A stretch of 64,000 nucleotides of DNA from contig JADFCQ010000001.1 in assembly GCA_015223225.1 (NCBI GenBank), positions 1-64,000 on the forward strand, in the 5' to 3' direction. Both the position numbers and the translations under genes were made by a program. Within the stretch, counting starts at the first letter, position 1. Each line of letters opens with the position of its first letter. Of this stretch, positions 28,200-36,768 are shown piece by piece. The notes under the pieces are model-generated. The model was not told the DNA's origin. It worked only from the letters and a program-made list of their open reading frames with translations, and searched no databases. The DNA comes from Acetobacteraceae bacterium H6797 (GTDB lineage Bacteria; Pseudomonadota; Alphaproteobacteria; Acetobacterales; Acetobacteraceae).

Positions 28200-28225
28200 C
28201 GCACACTATTCGAGGGTTACGCTAG

Positions 28226-28684
28226 TCACGCCGCGCTGGGCAGAACTTCGACCGTGCGCGACGGAGTCGTGGAAATTGCGATCTTGCGGGGCTTCAGCGC
28301 CTCCGGCACGCGGCGGCGGAGCGCCACATGCAGCAGGCCGTTCTGGAGTTGCGCCCCCTCAACCTCGATATGGTCGGCGAGAACGAAGCGGCGCTCGAAG
28401 GGGCGCCCGCTGATGCCGCGATAGAGGAAGCGGCTCTCGTCCTCCTCACGCTCGGCACGGCCGGTGACGACCAGCACGTTCTCCTGCGTGGTGATATCGA
28501 GATCGGCCTCGCTGAAGCCGGCCACGGCCATGGTCAGCGTGTAGCTGTCATCGCCGGCGCGCTCGATATTGTAGGGCGGGTAACCGGCATTGGCGGCCGC
28601 CGCGCGTGCGCTGTCCACCTGGCGCGCAAGACGGTCGAAGCCGATGGCCGAACGAAAAAGGGGAGCGAAATCGATCGCGTTCAT
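28226..28684 (-). CDS. Small heat-shock protein, Hsp20/IbpA family
   Basis: A 152-residue holdase chaperone that binds unfolding proteins during stress. The alpha-crystallin domain (about 35-130) contains YPPYNIERAGDDSYTLTMAV, ENVLVVTGRAERE, LYRGISGRPFERRFVL and NGLLHVALRR. The alphaproteobacterial class A type starts MNAIDFAPLFRSAIGFDRL. Regulation is visible: a sigma-32-type promoter (28805-28836) and a ROSE-type thermometer whose last hairpin buries the AGGAGG ribosome site. It is monocistronic, ended by the terminator at 28166-28199. Confidence 0.95.
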   Translation of the reverse strand: MNAIDFAPLFRSAIGFDRLARQVDSARAAAANAGYPPYNIERAGDDSYTLTMAVAGFSEADLDITTQENVLVVTGRAEREEDESRFLYRGISGRPFERRFVLADHIEVEGAQLQNGLLHVALRRRVPEALKPRKIAISTTPSRTVEVLPSAA

Positions 28685-28798
28685 CAGAACCTCCTGAGGA
28701 GCAAGGTCTGTTGCACCGCGGCTTCTACCGGGATCGTCCCCCCAACCGGGCAGGACTTGGCTTCCGCCGCGCCGGCAGCCCCTTCAGGGCACCGCCGG
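28685..28798 (-). promoter_or_regulatory. ROSE-type RNA thermometer in the hsp20 5' UTR
   Basis: On the mRNA, just before the AUG, the text is CUUGCUCCUCAGGAGGUUCU. UUGCUCCU faces AGGAGG (the ribosome site), which is the conserved ROSE 3' hairpin with its UUGCU motif. Upstream, a stem of CGGC-x-GCCC with GGGC-x-CGCCG (about 28774-28799) provides a further hairpin, as ROSE elements have several. Melting at heat-shock temperature would free the site. Confidence 0.75.
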
Positions 28799-28804
28799 CA
28801 GAGC

Positions 28805-28836
28805 CAAAAATAGAAATCACGCCCTGGCGCTTCAAG
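28805..28836 (-). promoter_or_regulatory. RpoH (sigma-32) promoter of hsp20
   Basis: On the minus strand CTTGAA (28836-28831) and TCTATTTTTG (28814-28805) are 16 bases apart. This fits the alphaproteobacterial RpoH pattern CTTGAC-N17-CYTATNTNNG closely. Transcription would start near 28798 and give a leader of about 114 bases, a typical ROSE length. Confidence 0.65.
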
Positions 28837-28867
28837 ACCTCCGCAGCGCCGCATACCCGAAAAGCGA

Positions 28868-28897
28868 AAGGGCCTCCGGCTGATGCCGAGGGCCCTT
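28868..28897 (-). terminator. Probable terminator of rpmE
   Basis: AAGGGCC (28868-28874) pairs with GGCCCTT (28891-28897), and CGGC with GCCG inside, around a TGAT loop. On the minus strand the hairpin is followed by CGCTTTTC. It lies 41 bases after the rpmE stop. Confidence 0.6.
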
Positions 28898-28938
28898 GAA
28901 AACGCTCACGATTCCCTTGCGGGAGCCGCGGTCGGCGA

Positions 28939-29169
28939 TCAGCCGGCCTTGCGGGCGCCGATGCCAGCGAACTTCTTGTTAAACTTCGCGATCTGGCCGC
29001 CCGTGTCGATGATGCGCTGCACGCCGGTCCAGGCCGGATGCGACTTCGGGTCGATGTCGAGGCGCAGCGTGTCGCCTTCCTTGCCCATGCAGGAGCGGGT
29101 CTTGTAGGTCGTCCCGTCCGTCATGATGATGTTGATCTCGTGGTAGTCGGGGTGAATATCGGGCTTCAT
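28939..29169 (-). CDS. rpmE: 50S ribosomal protein bL31
   Basis: A 76-residue large-subunit ribosomal protein. It starts [20 protein letters not shown] and contains [19 protein letters not shown] and [10 protein letters not shown], the bL31 pattern. Only one Cys is present (RSCMGKEG), so the zinc-binding CxxC form is absent and this is the zinc-independent version common in alphaproteobacteria. The start at 29169 is preferred over an ATG three codons upstream because bL31 begins MKxxIHP. Confidence 0.96.
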   Translation of the reverse strand: MKPDIHPDYHEINIIMTDGTTYKTRSCMGKEGDTLRLDIDPKSHPAWTGVQRIIDTGGQIAKFNKKFAGIGARKAG

Positions 29170-29290
29170 TTGGCGCACTCGTCAGCTAAAGCAACCGATG
29201 CCGACCGGTCGCGGGAGATCGCGCGTATAGAGAAACCCGTGGCACGATGCAAGTTTGCCAAGCTCCGCCCTGGGTTCCGCCGCACGCGGG

Positions 29291-30055
29291 TCAGGCGGCA
29301 GTGGGCAAATCCGGCTTGGTGACGATCACGCAGCCCCGTTTCGTCACCACCACGGTATGTTCGTACTGCACCGTCAGCGCCCTGGGGTTGCTATAGAGCG
29401 TCCAGGGATCATTCCCGTCCTCGGCCCATTCGGCGCCCAGCGAGAGGAAAGGCTCGACGGTGAAGACGAGTCCCTCCCCCATCACCCGCCTTTCGGATTT
29501 GTCGGGCCAGGTCGCGATCTCGCCCGGTTCTTCATGCAGCGAGCGGCCGACGCCATGGCTCGCGAGGTTCCGCACCAGCGTATAGCCGTGCTTGCGGGCG
29601 AATTCGCCCACCGCCTGGCCGATGCTGGCGAGTCGCTGCCCGGCATGCACCTGGTTGATCCCGGCCTGCATCGCCCGCCGCCCGTCGCGGCAGAGGCGCT
29701 CCACTTCGGGCCGCACCGGCGGCACCGGGAAGGAGGCGCCGGTATCGGCGAAGAAACCGTCCATCTCGGCCGAGACGTCGATATTCACGAGATCCCCTGG
29801 CCGGATCACGCGCGGGCCGGGGATGCCGTGGGCGATCTCCTCGTTCACGCTGATGCAGGTGGCCCCAGGGAAGTTATAGGCCATCTCGGGCGCCGGATTG
29901 GCGCCCTCGGCCGCCATGTAGCGGCGGCCCACGGCATCGAGCTCGGCGGTCGTCATGCCCGGCTCCATGGCGCGGGACATGACGATGACCGTATTGGCGA
30001 CGATCCGGCCGATCCGCTGCAGCCCGAGAAGCTCGGCCTCGTCGGTGACCGTCAT
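29291..30055 (-). CDS. map: Methionine aminopeptidase, type I
   Basis: A 254-residue metalloprotease that removes the initiator Met from nascent proteins. The metal ligands are visible as Asp in VNIDVSAEMDGFFADTG (two Asp), His in ASHGVGRSLHEEPG, Glu in VFTVEPFLS and Glu in TVQYEHTVVVT. It starts MTVTDEAELLGLQRIGRIVA, 7 bases after the gshA stop, so it is likely translated from the gshA transcript. Confidence 0.96.
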   Translation of the reverse strand: MTVTDEAELLGLQRIGRIVANTVIVMSRAMEPGMTTAELDAVGRRYMAAEGANPAPEMAYNFPGATCISVNEEIAHGIPGPRVIRPGDLVNIDVSAEMDGFFADTGASFPVPPVRPEVERLCRDGRRAMQAGINQVHAGQRLASIGQAVGEFARKHGYTLVRNLASHGVGRSLHEEPGEIATWPDKSERRVMGEGLVFTVEPFLSLGAEWAEDGNDPWTLYSNPRALTVQYEHTVVVTKRGCVIVTKPDLPTAA

Positions 30056-30062
30056 CGCGCCG

Positions 30063-31406
30063 TCAGACCTCGGCCTCAGCGAAGATGCGCGACACGTCGC
30101 CGTTCCAGATCGTCTCGTAGCGGCGAATCCAGCGATCGGCCTGGGTCTCGCCGCTGGCCAGCACGGCATCGAGCGGCGAGAGATGCCGCTCCTCGTAGAA
30201 GCCGCGCGCTCGCAGGCCGCCGCGCGCGATGGCCACCACATCCTTCGCCACGTCGCGCAGCGCATGGCCGCGGATGGTCGCCGAGAGGCCCTGGGTCGGC
30301 ACGGCCAGACGCAGCGCCTGCATTTCCGACACCGCCCAGTCCTTGATCAGGGCGGCGGCGGCCTTCTGCGCCGCATCGTCATAGAGCAGCCCGACCCAGA
30401 GGGCCGATTGCGCCACCATCATCTCCGGGCTGCCCGCATCCGCGCCGCGCATCTCCAGGAAGCGCTTGAGGCGGACATCGGTGAAGACCGTCGTCACGTG
30501 ATCGGCCCAGTCGCCCATATTGGGCGTGATGTCGGGGCGGCCCGGCAGGCCCTTGTCGATGAACTGGCGGAAGGTGATGCCCGTCGCATCCACGAAGGCG
30601 CCGTCGCGCATCACGAAATACATCGGCACGTCGAGCACCCAGTCGGCGAAACGCTCGAAGCCGAAGCCGTCCTCGAAGGCGACGGCGGGGATGCCGGTGC
30701 GGTCGGGGTCGGTCTGGGTCCAGACATGGCCGCGCAGGGTGCGGAAGCCGGTCAGCTTGCCTTCCATGAACGGGCTGTTGGCGAAAAGCGCGGTCGCCAG
30801 CGGCTGCAAAGCCAGCGAAATGCGGAACTTCTCGACCATATCGGCCTCGGTGCCGAAATCGAGATTCACCTGCACGGTGCAGGTGCGCAGCATCATGTCG
30901 AGCCCGAGTTGCCCCACGCGGGGCATGTAGTTCTTCATGATCGAATAGCGCTGCTTCGGCATCCAGGGCATCTGCTCGCGCGTGGCCAGCGGATGGAAAC
31001 CCAGCGGCGCATAGGCGATGCCCAGCGGGCCCGCGACCTCGCCCAGCTCCGCCAGATGCGAATCGAGCTCGGCCCGCGTCTCGTGCAGATCGACCACGGG
31101 GGCGCCGGAAAGCTCCGTCTGCCCGCCCGGCTCGAGGCTGACCGAGGCGCCATCCTTCGTCAGGCCGATGGGGTTGCCGCGATCGAGAATAGGCGACCAG
31201 CCCTTCGCCTGCAGCCCTTCCAAGATGGCGCGGATGCCGTCGGGCTCATAAGGCGGCGGCGCGAGATCGGCCCGGCGGAAGCCGAATTTCTCGTGCTCGG
31301 TGCCTATGCGCCAAGCGTCCCGTTGTTTCGACCCCGCGGCGAACCAGCCTGCAAGTTGCGACAGGCCTTCGATCGGCGTGAGGTCGGCCTCGCCGGGATT
31401 CGACAT
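30063..31406 (-). CDS. gshA: Glutamate-cysteine ligase (alphaproteobacterial/plant type)
   Basis: A 447-residue enzyme that joins glutamate and cysteine with ATP, the first step of glutathione synthesis. Landmarks of the alphaproteobacterial/plant GCL2-type ligase are WRIGTEHEKFGF near residue 45, SVSLEPGGQTELSGAP, MLRTCTVQVNLDFGTEADM and ADHVTTVFTDVRLKRFLEMR. It starts MSNPGEADLTPIEG at 31406 with GGATGG upstream. It follows rsmE on the minus strand (62 bases) and precedes map. Confidence 0.94.
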   Translation of the reverse strand: MSNPGEADLTPIEGLSQLAGWFAAGSKQRDAWRIGTEHEKFGFRRADLAPPPYEPDGIRAILEGLQAKGWSPILDRGNPIGLTKDGASVSLEPGGQTELSGAPVVDLHETRAELDSHLAELGEVAGPLGIAYAPLGFHPLATREQMPWMPKQRYSIMKNYMPRVGQLGLDMMLRTCTVQVNLDFGTEADMVEKFRISLALQPLATALFANSPFMEGKLTGFRTLRGHVWTQTDPDRTGIPAVAFEDGFGFERFADWVLDVPMYFVMRDGAFVDATGITFRQFIDKGLPGRPDITPNMGDWADHVTTVFTDVRLKRFLEMRGADAGSPEMMVAQSALWVGLLYDDAAQKAAAALIKDWAVSEMQALRLAVPTQGLSATIRGHALRDVAKDVVAIARGGLRARGFYEERHLSPLDAVLASGETQADRWIRRYETIWNGDVSRIFAEAEV

Positions 31407-31468
31407 GCTACCATCCGTTATCGCGCAGCCCGGCAGGACGCCGGGCGCGATGCTTAGAAGAAACGATA

Positions 31469-32200
31469 CTAGACCGTGGTTTCCTGCCAATCCCCACAGA
31501 GGGATTGCAGCAGCACGAGGCCCGAGACCGCCGCCGTCTCCGCCCGCAGGATGCGCGGACCGAGCCCAGCCGGTCGAAGAAAGGGATGACGGAGCAGAAC
31601 GTCAAGCTCCGGCCCCGTGAATCCCCCCTCCGGCCCGACGAGCCAGGCGAGCGGCGGCCGCGCACCCGACAGCGCCCGGGCCAGGGGCTGCGCATCCTCC
31701 CGGGCCGCGCCGTAATAGATCGGCGCGCCGTCCCAGCGGTCGAGCAGGGTGAAGAGCGGCAGGGGCTCGGCCACCGCCGGCACGTCGAGCCGCTCGCATT
31801 GCTCGGCCGCCTCGCGGGCGATATTGGCCAAGCGCGCGGTATTCACCCGATCGGTGATGGTGCGCGCCGTGGTCACGGGCTGGATGCGTGAAACGCCGAG
31901 TTCCGTCGCCTTTTCCACGATCCAGTCCATGGCGTCGCGCTTCACCGCGGCGATGATGAGGCGCATATCGGGCCCTGTCGCCTGCGCCCGAAGCGGGCGC
32001 AGAAGCTCGAGCACGGCCTTGTCCTTCCTGCCGGACTCGATCCGCGCCTCCCATTCGCCATCGGCGCCATTGAAGAGATGCACGAGATCGCCCGGCTTAC
32101 GGCGCAGCACCTGGTTCAGGTAATGCCCCTGCCCCGGATCGGCCTCAACCATCTGGCCGGCCGCGAGCGGCGTGGAAAGGAAGAGGCGCGGGATGGTCAT
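31469..32200 (-). CDS. rsmE: 16S rRNA (uracil-1498-N3)-methyltransferase
   Basis: A 243-residue SPOUT-fold methyltransferase that makes m3U1498 in 16S rRNA. An N-terminal PUA-like domain (about 1-70, GHYLNQVLRRKPGDLVHLF) is followed by the knot. Motifs are AAVKRDAMDWIVEKATELGV, EQCERLDVPAV, WLVGPEGGFTGPELD and LGPRILRAETAAVSGL. The start at 32200 faces ubiA at 32250, so the two diverge from a short 49-base region. Confidence 0.95.
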   Translation of the reverse strand: MTIPRLFLSTPLAAGQMVEADPGQGHYLNQVLRRKPGDLVHLFNGADGEWEARIESGRKDKAVLELLRPLRAQATGPDMRLIIAAVKRDAMDWIVEKATELGVSRIQPVTTARTITDRVNTARLANIAREAAEQCERLDVPAVAEPLPLFTLLDRWDGAPIYYGAAREDAQPLARALSGARPPLAWLVGPEGGFTGPELDVLLRHPFLRPAGLGPRILRAETAAVSGLVLLQSLCGDWQETTV

Positions 32201-32249
32201 TGCGGAGACGGCTCTGGACAGGAAAGGCTGCCCGGCGACTATAGCCCGC

Positions 32250-33164
32250 ATGATCGCGAAGACCGAAATGCGCCATACCGATATCCGCACCACCGGCTGG
32301 GTGGGCAGCCTGCCCGAGGCCTGGCGGCCCTACGCGCTGCTGATGCGGCTCGACCGGCCGATCGGTTCCTGGCTGCTGGCCATTCCCGGCCTCTGGGCCT
32401 TCGCGCTCGCGGCGCCGAATTGGGCGACGGGCCTCTGGCTCACGGCGCTTTTCGCGCTGGGCGCCGTGGTGATGCGCGGCGCCGGCTGCGTGGTGAACGA
32501 CCTGTGGGACCGCGATATCGATCCGCTGGTGAGCCGCACCGCCGGCCGCCCCATCGCCTCGGGCGCCGTCTCAGTCAAGAAGGCGCTGGCCTTTCTCGGC
32601 GTGCTGCTGCTGATCGGCCTCGGCATCCTGGTGCAGCTCAACCCGACGGCCATCCTGCTCGGCATTCTCTCGCTCGTGCCGGTCGTGGCCTATCCGCTCG
32701 CCAAGCGGGTGATGCGCTATCCGCAGCTGGTGCTCGGCATCGTCTTCTCCTGGGCGGCGCCCATGGGCTACGCGGCGGCGACGGGGCGGCTCGATGCGGT
32801 CGCGCTGCTGATGTGGGCGGCAGGCTTCTTCTGGATCTTCGGCTACGACACGATCTATGCGCATCAGGACCGCGAGGACGATGCCATGATCGGCATCGGC
32901 TCCTCCGCCCTGGCCCTTGGCGCGCGGACACGGCCGATGCTGGTCGGGGCCTATGGCGCGGTGCTGCTCCTGCTCGGTATCGCGGGCTGGATGGGGGGCG
33001 CGGGCCCCTGGTTCTGGCCGAGCCTCGCGCTGGCCGGGTTGCATTTCGCCTGGCAGATCGTGAAGCTCGATATCGACGACCCGGAACTCTGCCTCCGCCT
33101 CTTCAAGTCGAACCGCGATGCGGGGCTCATCCTCGCCCTCGCCTTCCTGCTGGGCCGGCTGTGA
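32250..33164 (+). CDS. ubiA: 4-hydroxybenzoate polyprenyltransferase
   Basis: A 304-residue inner-membrane prenyltransferase that attaches the polyprenyl tail to 4-hydroxybenzoate in ubiquinone synthesis. The two Asp-rich motifs are NDLWDRDIDPLVSRTAGRP and YDTIYAHQDREDDAMIG; both bind Mg-prenyl diphosphate. Several hydrophobic helices follow (FLGVLLLIGLGILVQL). The start at 32250 (MIAKTEMRHTD) is used; the next ATG at 32268 is an alternative. Its stop overlaps the GTG start of crcB. Confidence 0.95.
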   Translation: MIAKTEMRHTDIRTTGWVGSLPEAWRPYALLMRLDRPIGSWLLAIPGLWAFALAAPNWATGLWLTALFALGAVVMRGAGCVVNDLWDRDIDPLVSRTAGRPIASGAVSVKKALAFLGVLLLIGLGILVQLNPTAILLGILSLVPVVAYPLAKRVMRYPQLVLGIVFSWAAPMGYAAATGRLDAVALLMWAAGFFWIFGYDTIYAHQDREDDAMIGIGSSALALGARTRPMLVGAYGAVLLLLGIAGWMGGAGPWFWPSLALAGLHFAWQIVKLDIDDPELCLRLFKSNRDAGLILALAFLLGRL

Positions 33165-33520
33165 GCGGCATGGCCATCGCCCTCGTCGCCATCGGCGGCG
33201 CGCTGGGCTCCGTCCTGCGCTATCTCGTCTCGGTTATGGCGCTGGAATGGCTGGGCGCGGGCTTTCCTTGGGGCACACTCGCGGTGAACATCATCGGTAG
33301 CGCGCTCATCGGGCTGCTGGGCGGGCTCGGCGTCTCGGGCGAATGGCGGCTCTTCCTCGTCACGGGCTGCCTCGGCGGCTTCACCACCTTCTCCGCCTTC
33401 TCGCTGGAGACGGGCCTGCTTTTCGAGCGCTCCCCGGGCCTGGCGCTGGTCTATCTCGGCGCCAGCATCATCGGCGGGCTGGCCGCCTTCGGCGCGGCCT
33501 GGACGCTTGCCCGGCCCTGA
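33161..33520 (+). CDS. crcB: Fluoride channel Fluc/CrcB
   Basis: A 119-residue four-helix dual-topology channel that exports fluoride. Motifs are GGALGSVLRYLVS, WGTLAVNIIGSALIG and GCLGGFTTFSAFSLE, including the conserved Asn and the Phe-box. The start is taken as GTG at 33161, overlapping the ubiA stop as GTGA; ATG at 33170 would shorten it by three residues. No fluoride riboswitch is seen between ubiA and this gene, so expression presumably follows ubiA. Confidence 0.93.
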   Translation: MSGMAIALVAIGGALGSVLRYLVSVMALEWLGAGFPWGTLAVNIIGSALIGLLGGLGVSGEWRLFLVTGCLGGFTTFSAFSLETGLLFERSPGLALVYLGASIIGGLAAFGAAWTLARP

Positions 33521-33523
33521 CCG

Positions 33524-34423
33524 CTATTGCGGATGCACCGGCGGCACGCGCGCCCAGCCCCTGGGCTTGCGCACCCGCTCGCGCATGAAGGTCAGCACGC
33601 CGGAGAAGATGATCACGGCGACGCCCACCGCCATGATCGGCTCCAGCCCATCGTCGAAAATCAGGTAGCCGAAGATGATCGCCCAGATCATCTGACTGTA
33701 TTGCGCGGGAGCGACGAGGCTCGCCTCGATCCGCGCCGAGGCCAGCATCACCAGGATATTGGCCAGTGCCATCAGCAGCCCATAGCCCATGAGCCAGACC
33801 CATTGCATGGGCGTAGGCCAGGAGAAATCGCCGATCATCAGCAGCCCGCCGCCCAGGATCGGCCCGATCAGCCCGGCGCCGTAGAGCGACATGCGCTTCT
33901 CGCTCTTCCCATAGGCGCGCATCATCACGACGGTGATCGCGCCCGAGAGCCCGCCCACCACCGCGCCGAGATGGCCGATATTCAGCTCCCGGAAGCCGGG
34001 CCGCAGCACGATCAGCACGCCCGCGAAGCCCAGCAGCACCGCGCCCCAGCGCCGCCAGCCCACCGGCTCCTTCAGGAAGGCGACGGAGAGGATCGTCACG
34101 AAGGTCGGCATCAGGAAGAGAAGCGAGAAGGCCTCGGCCATCGAGAGATGGGTGAAGGCCGTGACGGAACCCAGGCTGCCCGTCAGCGCCGCTCCGGCGC
34201 GGACGAACCACATGGCCTTGTTCCGCGCGTGGAAGACGTCGCGCATCCGCTCGCCCGGCCCGCGCAGGAAGGGCAGCGCGACCACGCCCGAGAGCGCGCC
34301 CCAGAACACCGCTTCATAGGCGCTGAGCGAACCATGGAGCAGTTTCACCGAGGCATCGCTGATGGCGTAGACGGCATAGGCGAGAAAAGCGAGGACGACG
34401 CCCTGCGTCTTGGTGCTGCTCAT
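33524..34423 (-). CDS. EamA/DMT-family transporter
   Basis: A 299-residue inner-membrane protein with ten predicted helices in two EamA repeats. The first starts MSSTKTQGVVLAFLAYAVYA and ends AVLLGFAGVLIVLRPG; the second runs from about 155 to FGYLIFDDGLEPIMAVG. The family exports metabolites such as amino acids or nucleosides; the substrate is unknown. It converges with crcB with only three bases between stop codons. Confidence 0.87.
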   Translation of the reverse strand: MSSTKTQGVVLAFLAYAVYAISDASVKLLHGSLSAYEAVFWGALSGVVALPFLRGPGERMRDVFHARNKAMWFVRAGAALTGSLGSVTAFTHLSMAEAFSLLFLMPTFVTILSVAFLKEPVGWRRWGAVLLGFAGVLIVLRPGFRELNIGHLGAVVGGLSGAITVVMMRAYGKSEKRMSLYGAGLIGPILGGGLLMIGDFSWPTPMQWVWLMGYGLLMALANILVMLASARIEASLVAPAQYSQMIWAIIFGYLIFDDGLEPIMAVGVAVIIFSGVLTFMRERVRKPRGWARVPPVHPQ

Positions 34424-34522
34424 GATGATCCGAACGGACAGAAGACCTGCCCATTCTCGCGCGGATCGCCGGCCCTCGCCAGACAGGGGAACGTGACATT
34501 ACGTCCCCGCGCCGTCGGACAC

Positions 34523-35275
34523 TTAGATCACCATGCCGCCATCCACATGCAGCACCTGGCCGGTGACGTAGCTCGCCGCCGGGCCGGCGAAGAAGGCGAT
34601 GGCCTCCGCGACCTCGGCGGGCTCGCCCAGCCGCGCGAAGGGGATGAAGGGCGCCACCTTTGCCTCGCGGTCGGCCCCGCTCATCGCCGCATGGGCGCCG
34701 GCATCCTTGCGGATATGCCCCGGCGCCACGGCATTGACGGCGACTTTCGGCGCCCATTCGATGGCCAGCGCCTTCACCATCGCCTCCAGCGCCCCCTTGG
34801 CCGCCGCCGTCGCGGGGAAGAGCTGAAAGCCAGGCCGATAGGCGTGGGCGACGAAGGATGAGACGGCGACGAGGCGCGGCGCCTGCCCGTCGGCCAAAAC
34901 CGGCCCTGCTGCCTGGGCGAGGCGGAGGAAGGAGGTCGCGATGGTCGCCATCGAGGCTTCGTAATCCGGCTCGGCGAGTTGCATCAGCGGCGTCTTGTCC
35001 GCGAAGCCGGCATTGGCGATCAGCACGTCCAGCCCACCCAGTGCCTTGGCCGCCTCGGCCACCAGGCGTGCGGGCGCGGCGGCTTCGGCGAAATCGGCCA
35101 GCAGCGTCACGGCCTCGGCGCCGAGCGCCCGAGCCTCCTCGGCCACGGCCTCGAGCCCCGCGCGGTTGTTGCGGCCCTGAAGAGCGAGGGAGACGCCCGG
35201 CGCCGCGAGCCGCCGCGCCGTCGCGGCGCCGATGCCGGAGGATGCGCCTGTGATGAGAATGCGTCGCTGCGCCAT
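34523..35275 (-). CDS. Short-chain dehydrogenase/reductase-like protein lacking the catalytic Tyr
   Basis: A 250-residue SDR-fold protein. The cofactor site ITGASSGIGAATAR and the NAG motif VLIANAGFADK are intact, as is the Ser region VAVSSFVAHAY. The active-site YxxxK reads TAAAK: Lys160 is present, but position 156, where Tyr is expected, is Thr (Phe lies three residues before). The tail AVAPGHIRKDAG and SYVTGQVLHVDGGMVI is normal. Oxidoreductase activity is therefore doubtful unless another residue serves as acid. No operon partner is obvious. Confidence 0.8.
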   Translation of the reverse strand: MAQRRILITGASSGIGAATARRLAAPGVSLALQGRNNRAGLEAVAEEARALGAEAVTLLADFAEAAAPARLVAEAAKALGGLDVLIANAGFADKTPLMQLAEPDYEASMATIATSFLRLAQAAGPVLADGQAPRLVAVSSFVAHAYRPGFQLFPATAAAKGALEAMVKALAIEWAPKVAVNAVAPGHIRKDAGAHAAMSGADREAKVAPFIPFARLGEPAEVAEAIAFFAGPAASYVTGQVLHVDGGMVI

Positions 35276-35439
35276 GGGAATCCCGCTCCAGGTGAAGGCG
35301 GCGGACAGTAACCCGTCACGCCAAGCTTAAAACCCCCGTCACCCGCCGATTTTCGCCCAGGCACCGCTTGCCGCCTCCCCGGCGGCGCCGCATCCTGCCG
35401 CCATAAGCGTGATCACAGCGCGAAACAGGAGGATCATCC

Positions 35440-36450
35440 ATGGTGCTGACGGTGCTCGAACCCGAAAGCCTCTATCCCGATACGAAGCTCGAACAGGACA
35501 TTCTGGGCCCCGACGTGCGCATCCTGCACGGCGGCGGCGAGGCAGGGATCGAGAATGTGCCGGATGCCGTGGCGGCCCAGGTCGAGGGCCTCTTCGTCTT
35601 CCGCAACTGGCTGCCCGCCGAGCAGGTAAAGCGCTTCCCCAAGCTCAAGGTCGTGGTGCGCATGGGCGTGGGCTATGACCGCCTGGCGCGCCCTGCCCTG
35701 GCCGAGATCGGCGCCAAGGTCTGTAACGTGCCCGATTACGGCACCACCGAGATCGCGGATCACGCCATCGCCCTGACCCTCTCGCTCCGCCGCGGCATCA
35801 TCCTGCATCACGATATGCAGCGCGCGAGCCCGCCGGCCCCCTGGGCCTATGTGGACAGCCCGGTCATCGCCCGTTCGTCGGTGCAGACCTTCGGCGTGCT
35901 CGGCCTCGGCCGCATCGGCACCGCCGTCGCGCTGCGCGCCAAGGCGCTGGGCTTCAAGGTCATTTTCTTCGACCCCTTCCTGCCCAACGGCAGTGACCTG
36001 GCACTCGGCATCGGCCGCGTGCGCAGCCTCGAAGAGCTGATGAGCCGCTCGGACGTCCTCTCCATCCACGCGCCGCAAACGCGCCGGACGGTCGGGCTGG
36101 TGGGCGCCAAGGAACTGGCGCTGATGCCCAAGGGCTCGGTGATCGTGAACACGGCGCGCGGCCCGATTCTCGATATCGAAGCGCTTTATGATGCGCTGAA
36201 GGAGGATCGAATCGCGGGTGCCGGGCTCGACGTCATTCCCGTCGAGCCGCCGGTCGAGCCGGTTCCCAGGCTTCTGGCCGCTTACCGCGCGAAGGAGCCC
36301 TGGCTGCTGGGCCGCGTCGTGGTCACGCCGCACTCCGCTTTCCATACGCCCAATGCCTGGCAGGACATCCGCGTCAAAAGCGCCGAGACCATGCGCGACG
36401 TTCTGGTCGACGGGCTGAACACAAACGTGATCGCGCCTGACGCAGATTAG
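35440..36450 (+). CDS. D-2-hydroxyacid dehydrogenase (CtBP/phosphoglycerate dehydrogenase-like)
   Basis: A 336-residue NAD-dependent dehydrogenase of the C-terminal-binding-protein-like branch. The Rossmann motif is FGVLGLGRIGTAVALRA. The catalytic residues are Arg in NTARGPILD, Glu in GLDVIPVEPP and His in VVTPHSAFHT. CtBP-like features are the early YGTTEIADHAIALTLSLRRG and the long PHSAFHTPNAWQDIR ending. The substrate is unknown. It starts MVLTVLEPESLY with AGGAGG upstream and stands alone before the PKS region. Confidence 0.88.
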   Translation: MVLTVLEPESLYPDTKLEQDILGPDVRILHGGGEAGIENVPDAVAAQVEGLFVFRNWLPAEQVKRFPKLKVVVRMGVGYDRLARPALAEIGAKVCNVPDYGTTEIADHAIALTLSLRRGIILHHDMQRASPPAPWAYVDSPVIARSSVQTFGVLGLGRIGTAVALRAKALGFKVIFFDPFLPNGSDLALGIGRVRSLEELMSRSDVLSIHAPQTRRTVGLVGAKELALMPKGSVIVNTARGPILDIEALYDALKEDRIAGAGLDVIPVEPPVEPVPRLLAAYRAKEPWLLGRVVVTPHSAFHTPNAWQDIRVKSAETMRDVLVDGLNTNVIAPDAD

Positions 36451-36768
36451 GGGGCGCAATTTGTCGGCACGGCGTCGCAATAATGGAGACTGATTTTTTC
36501 AGTCGCCCTTGTTGCGGCGCAGCAAATTCAGTATGTTACAATGGAGAGGGCAACATAGCGTCGCAATTCGGTGGCGGCATTGTTGGTTTTTGAGACTGGT
36601 TTCACGGCGCCGTGCCAAAATTTTCTAATAAGATACCGTCATTGTGAGGTCACAGGGTTCGCCCGCCCGATATACCGGCCCTGAACGCAGGGAGTGCAGC
36701 TTGTCCTTCGAGGAAGCGACATCACGGGCCGAAAGGGCCGCGCCTCGTGCAGCGGTCGGGGTATAGCC
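36451..36768 (+). promoter_or_regulatory. Leader region of the glycosyltransferase-PKS operon
   Basis: A 318-base AT-enriched gap. It holds a GACTGA-TTTTT-TCAGTC hairpin (36488-36504), two copies of GCGTCGCAAT (about 36472 and 36558), and a perfect 12-base palindrome CACGGCGCCGTG (36603-36614) followed by AAAATTTTC. No credible gene is inside. The palindrome is a candidate operator for the downstream operon; the first hairpin could terminate the dehydrogenase transcript. Confidence 0.45.

Noticed and set aside
33100..33200. Fluoride riboswitch before crcB
   Set aside because: crcB overlaps ubiA, leaving no room, and no riboswitch core was seen upstream of ubiA.
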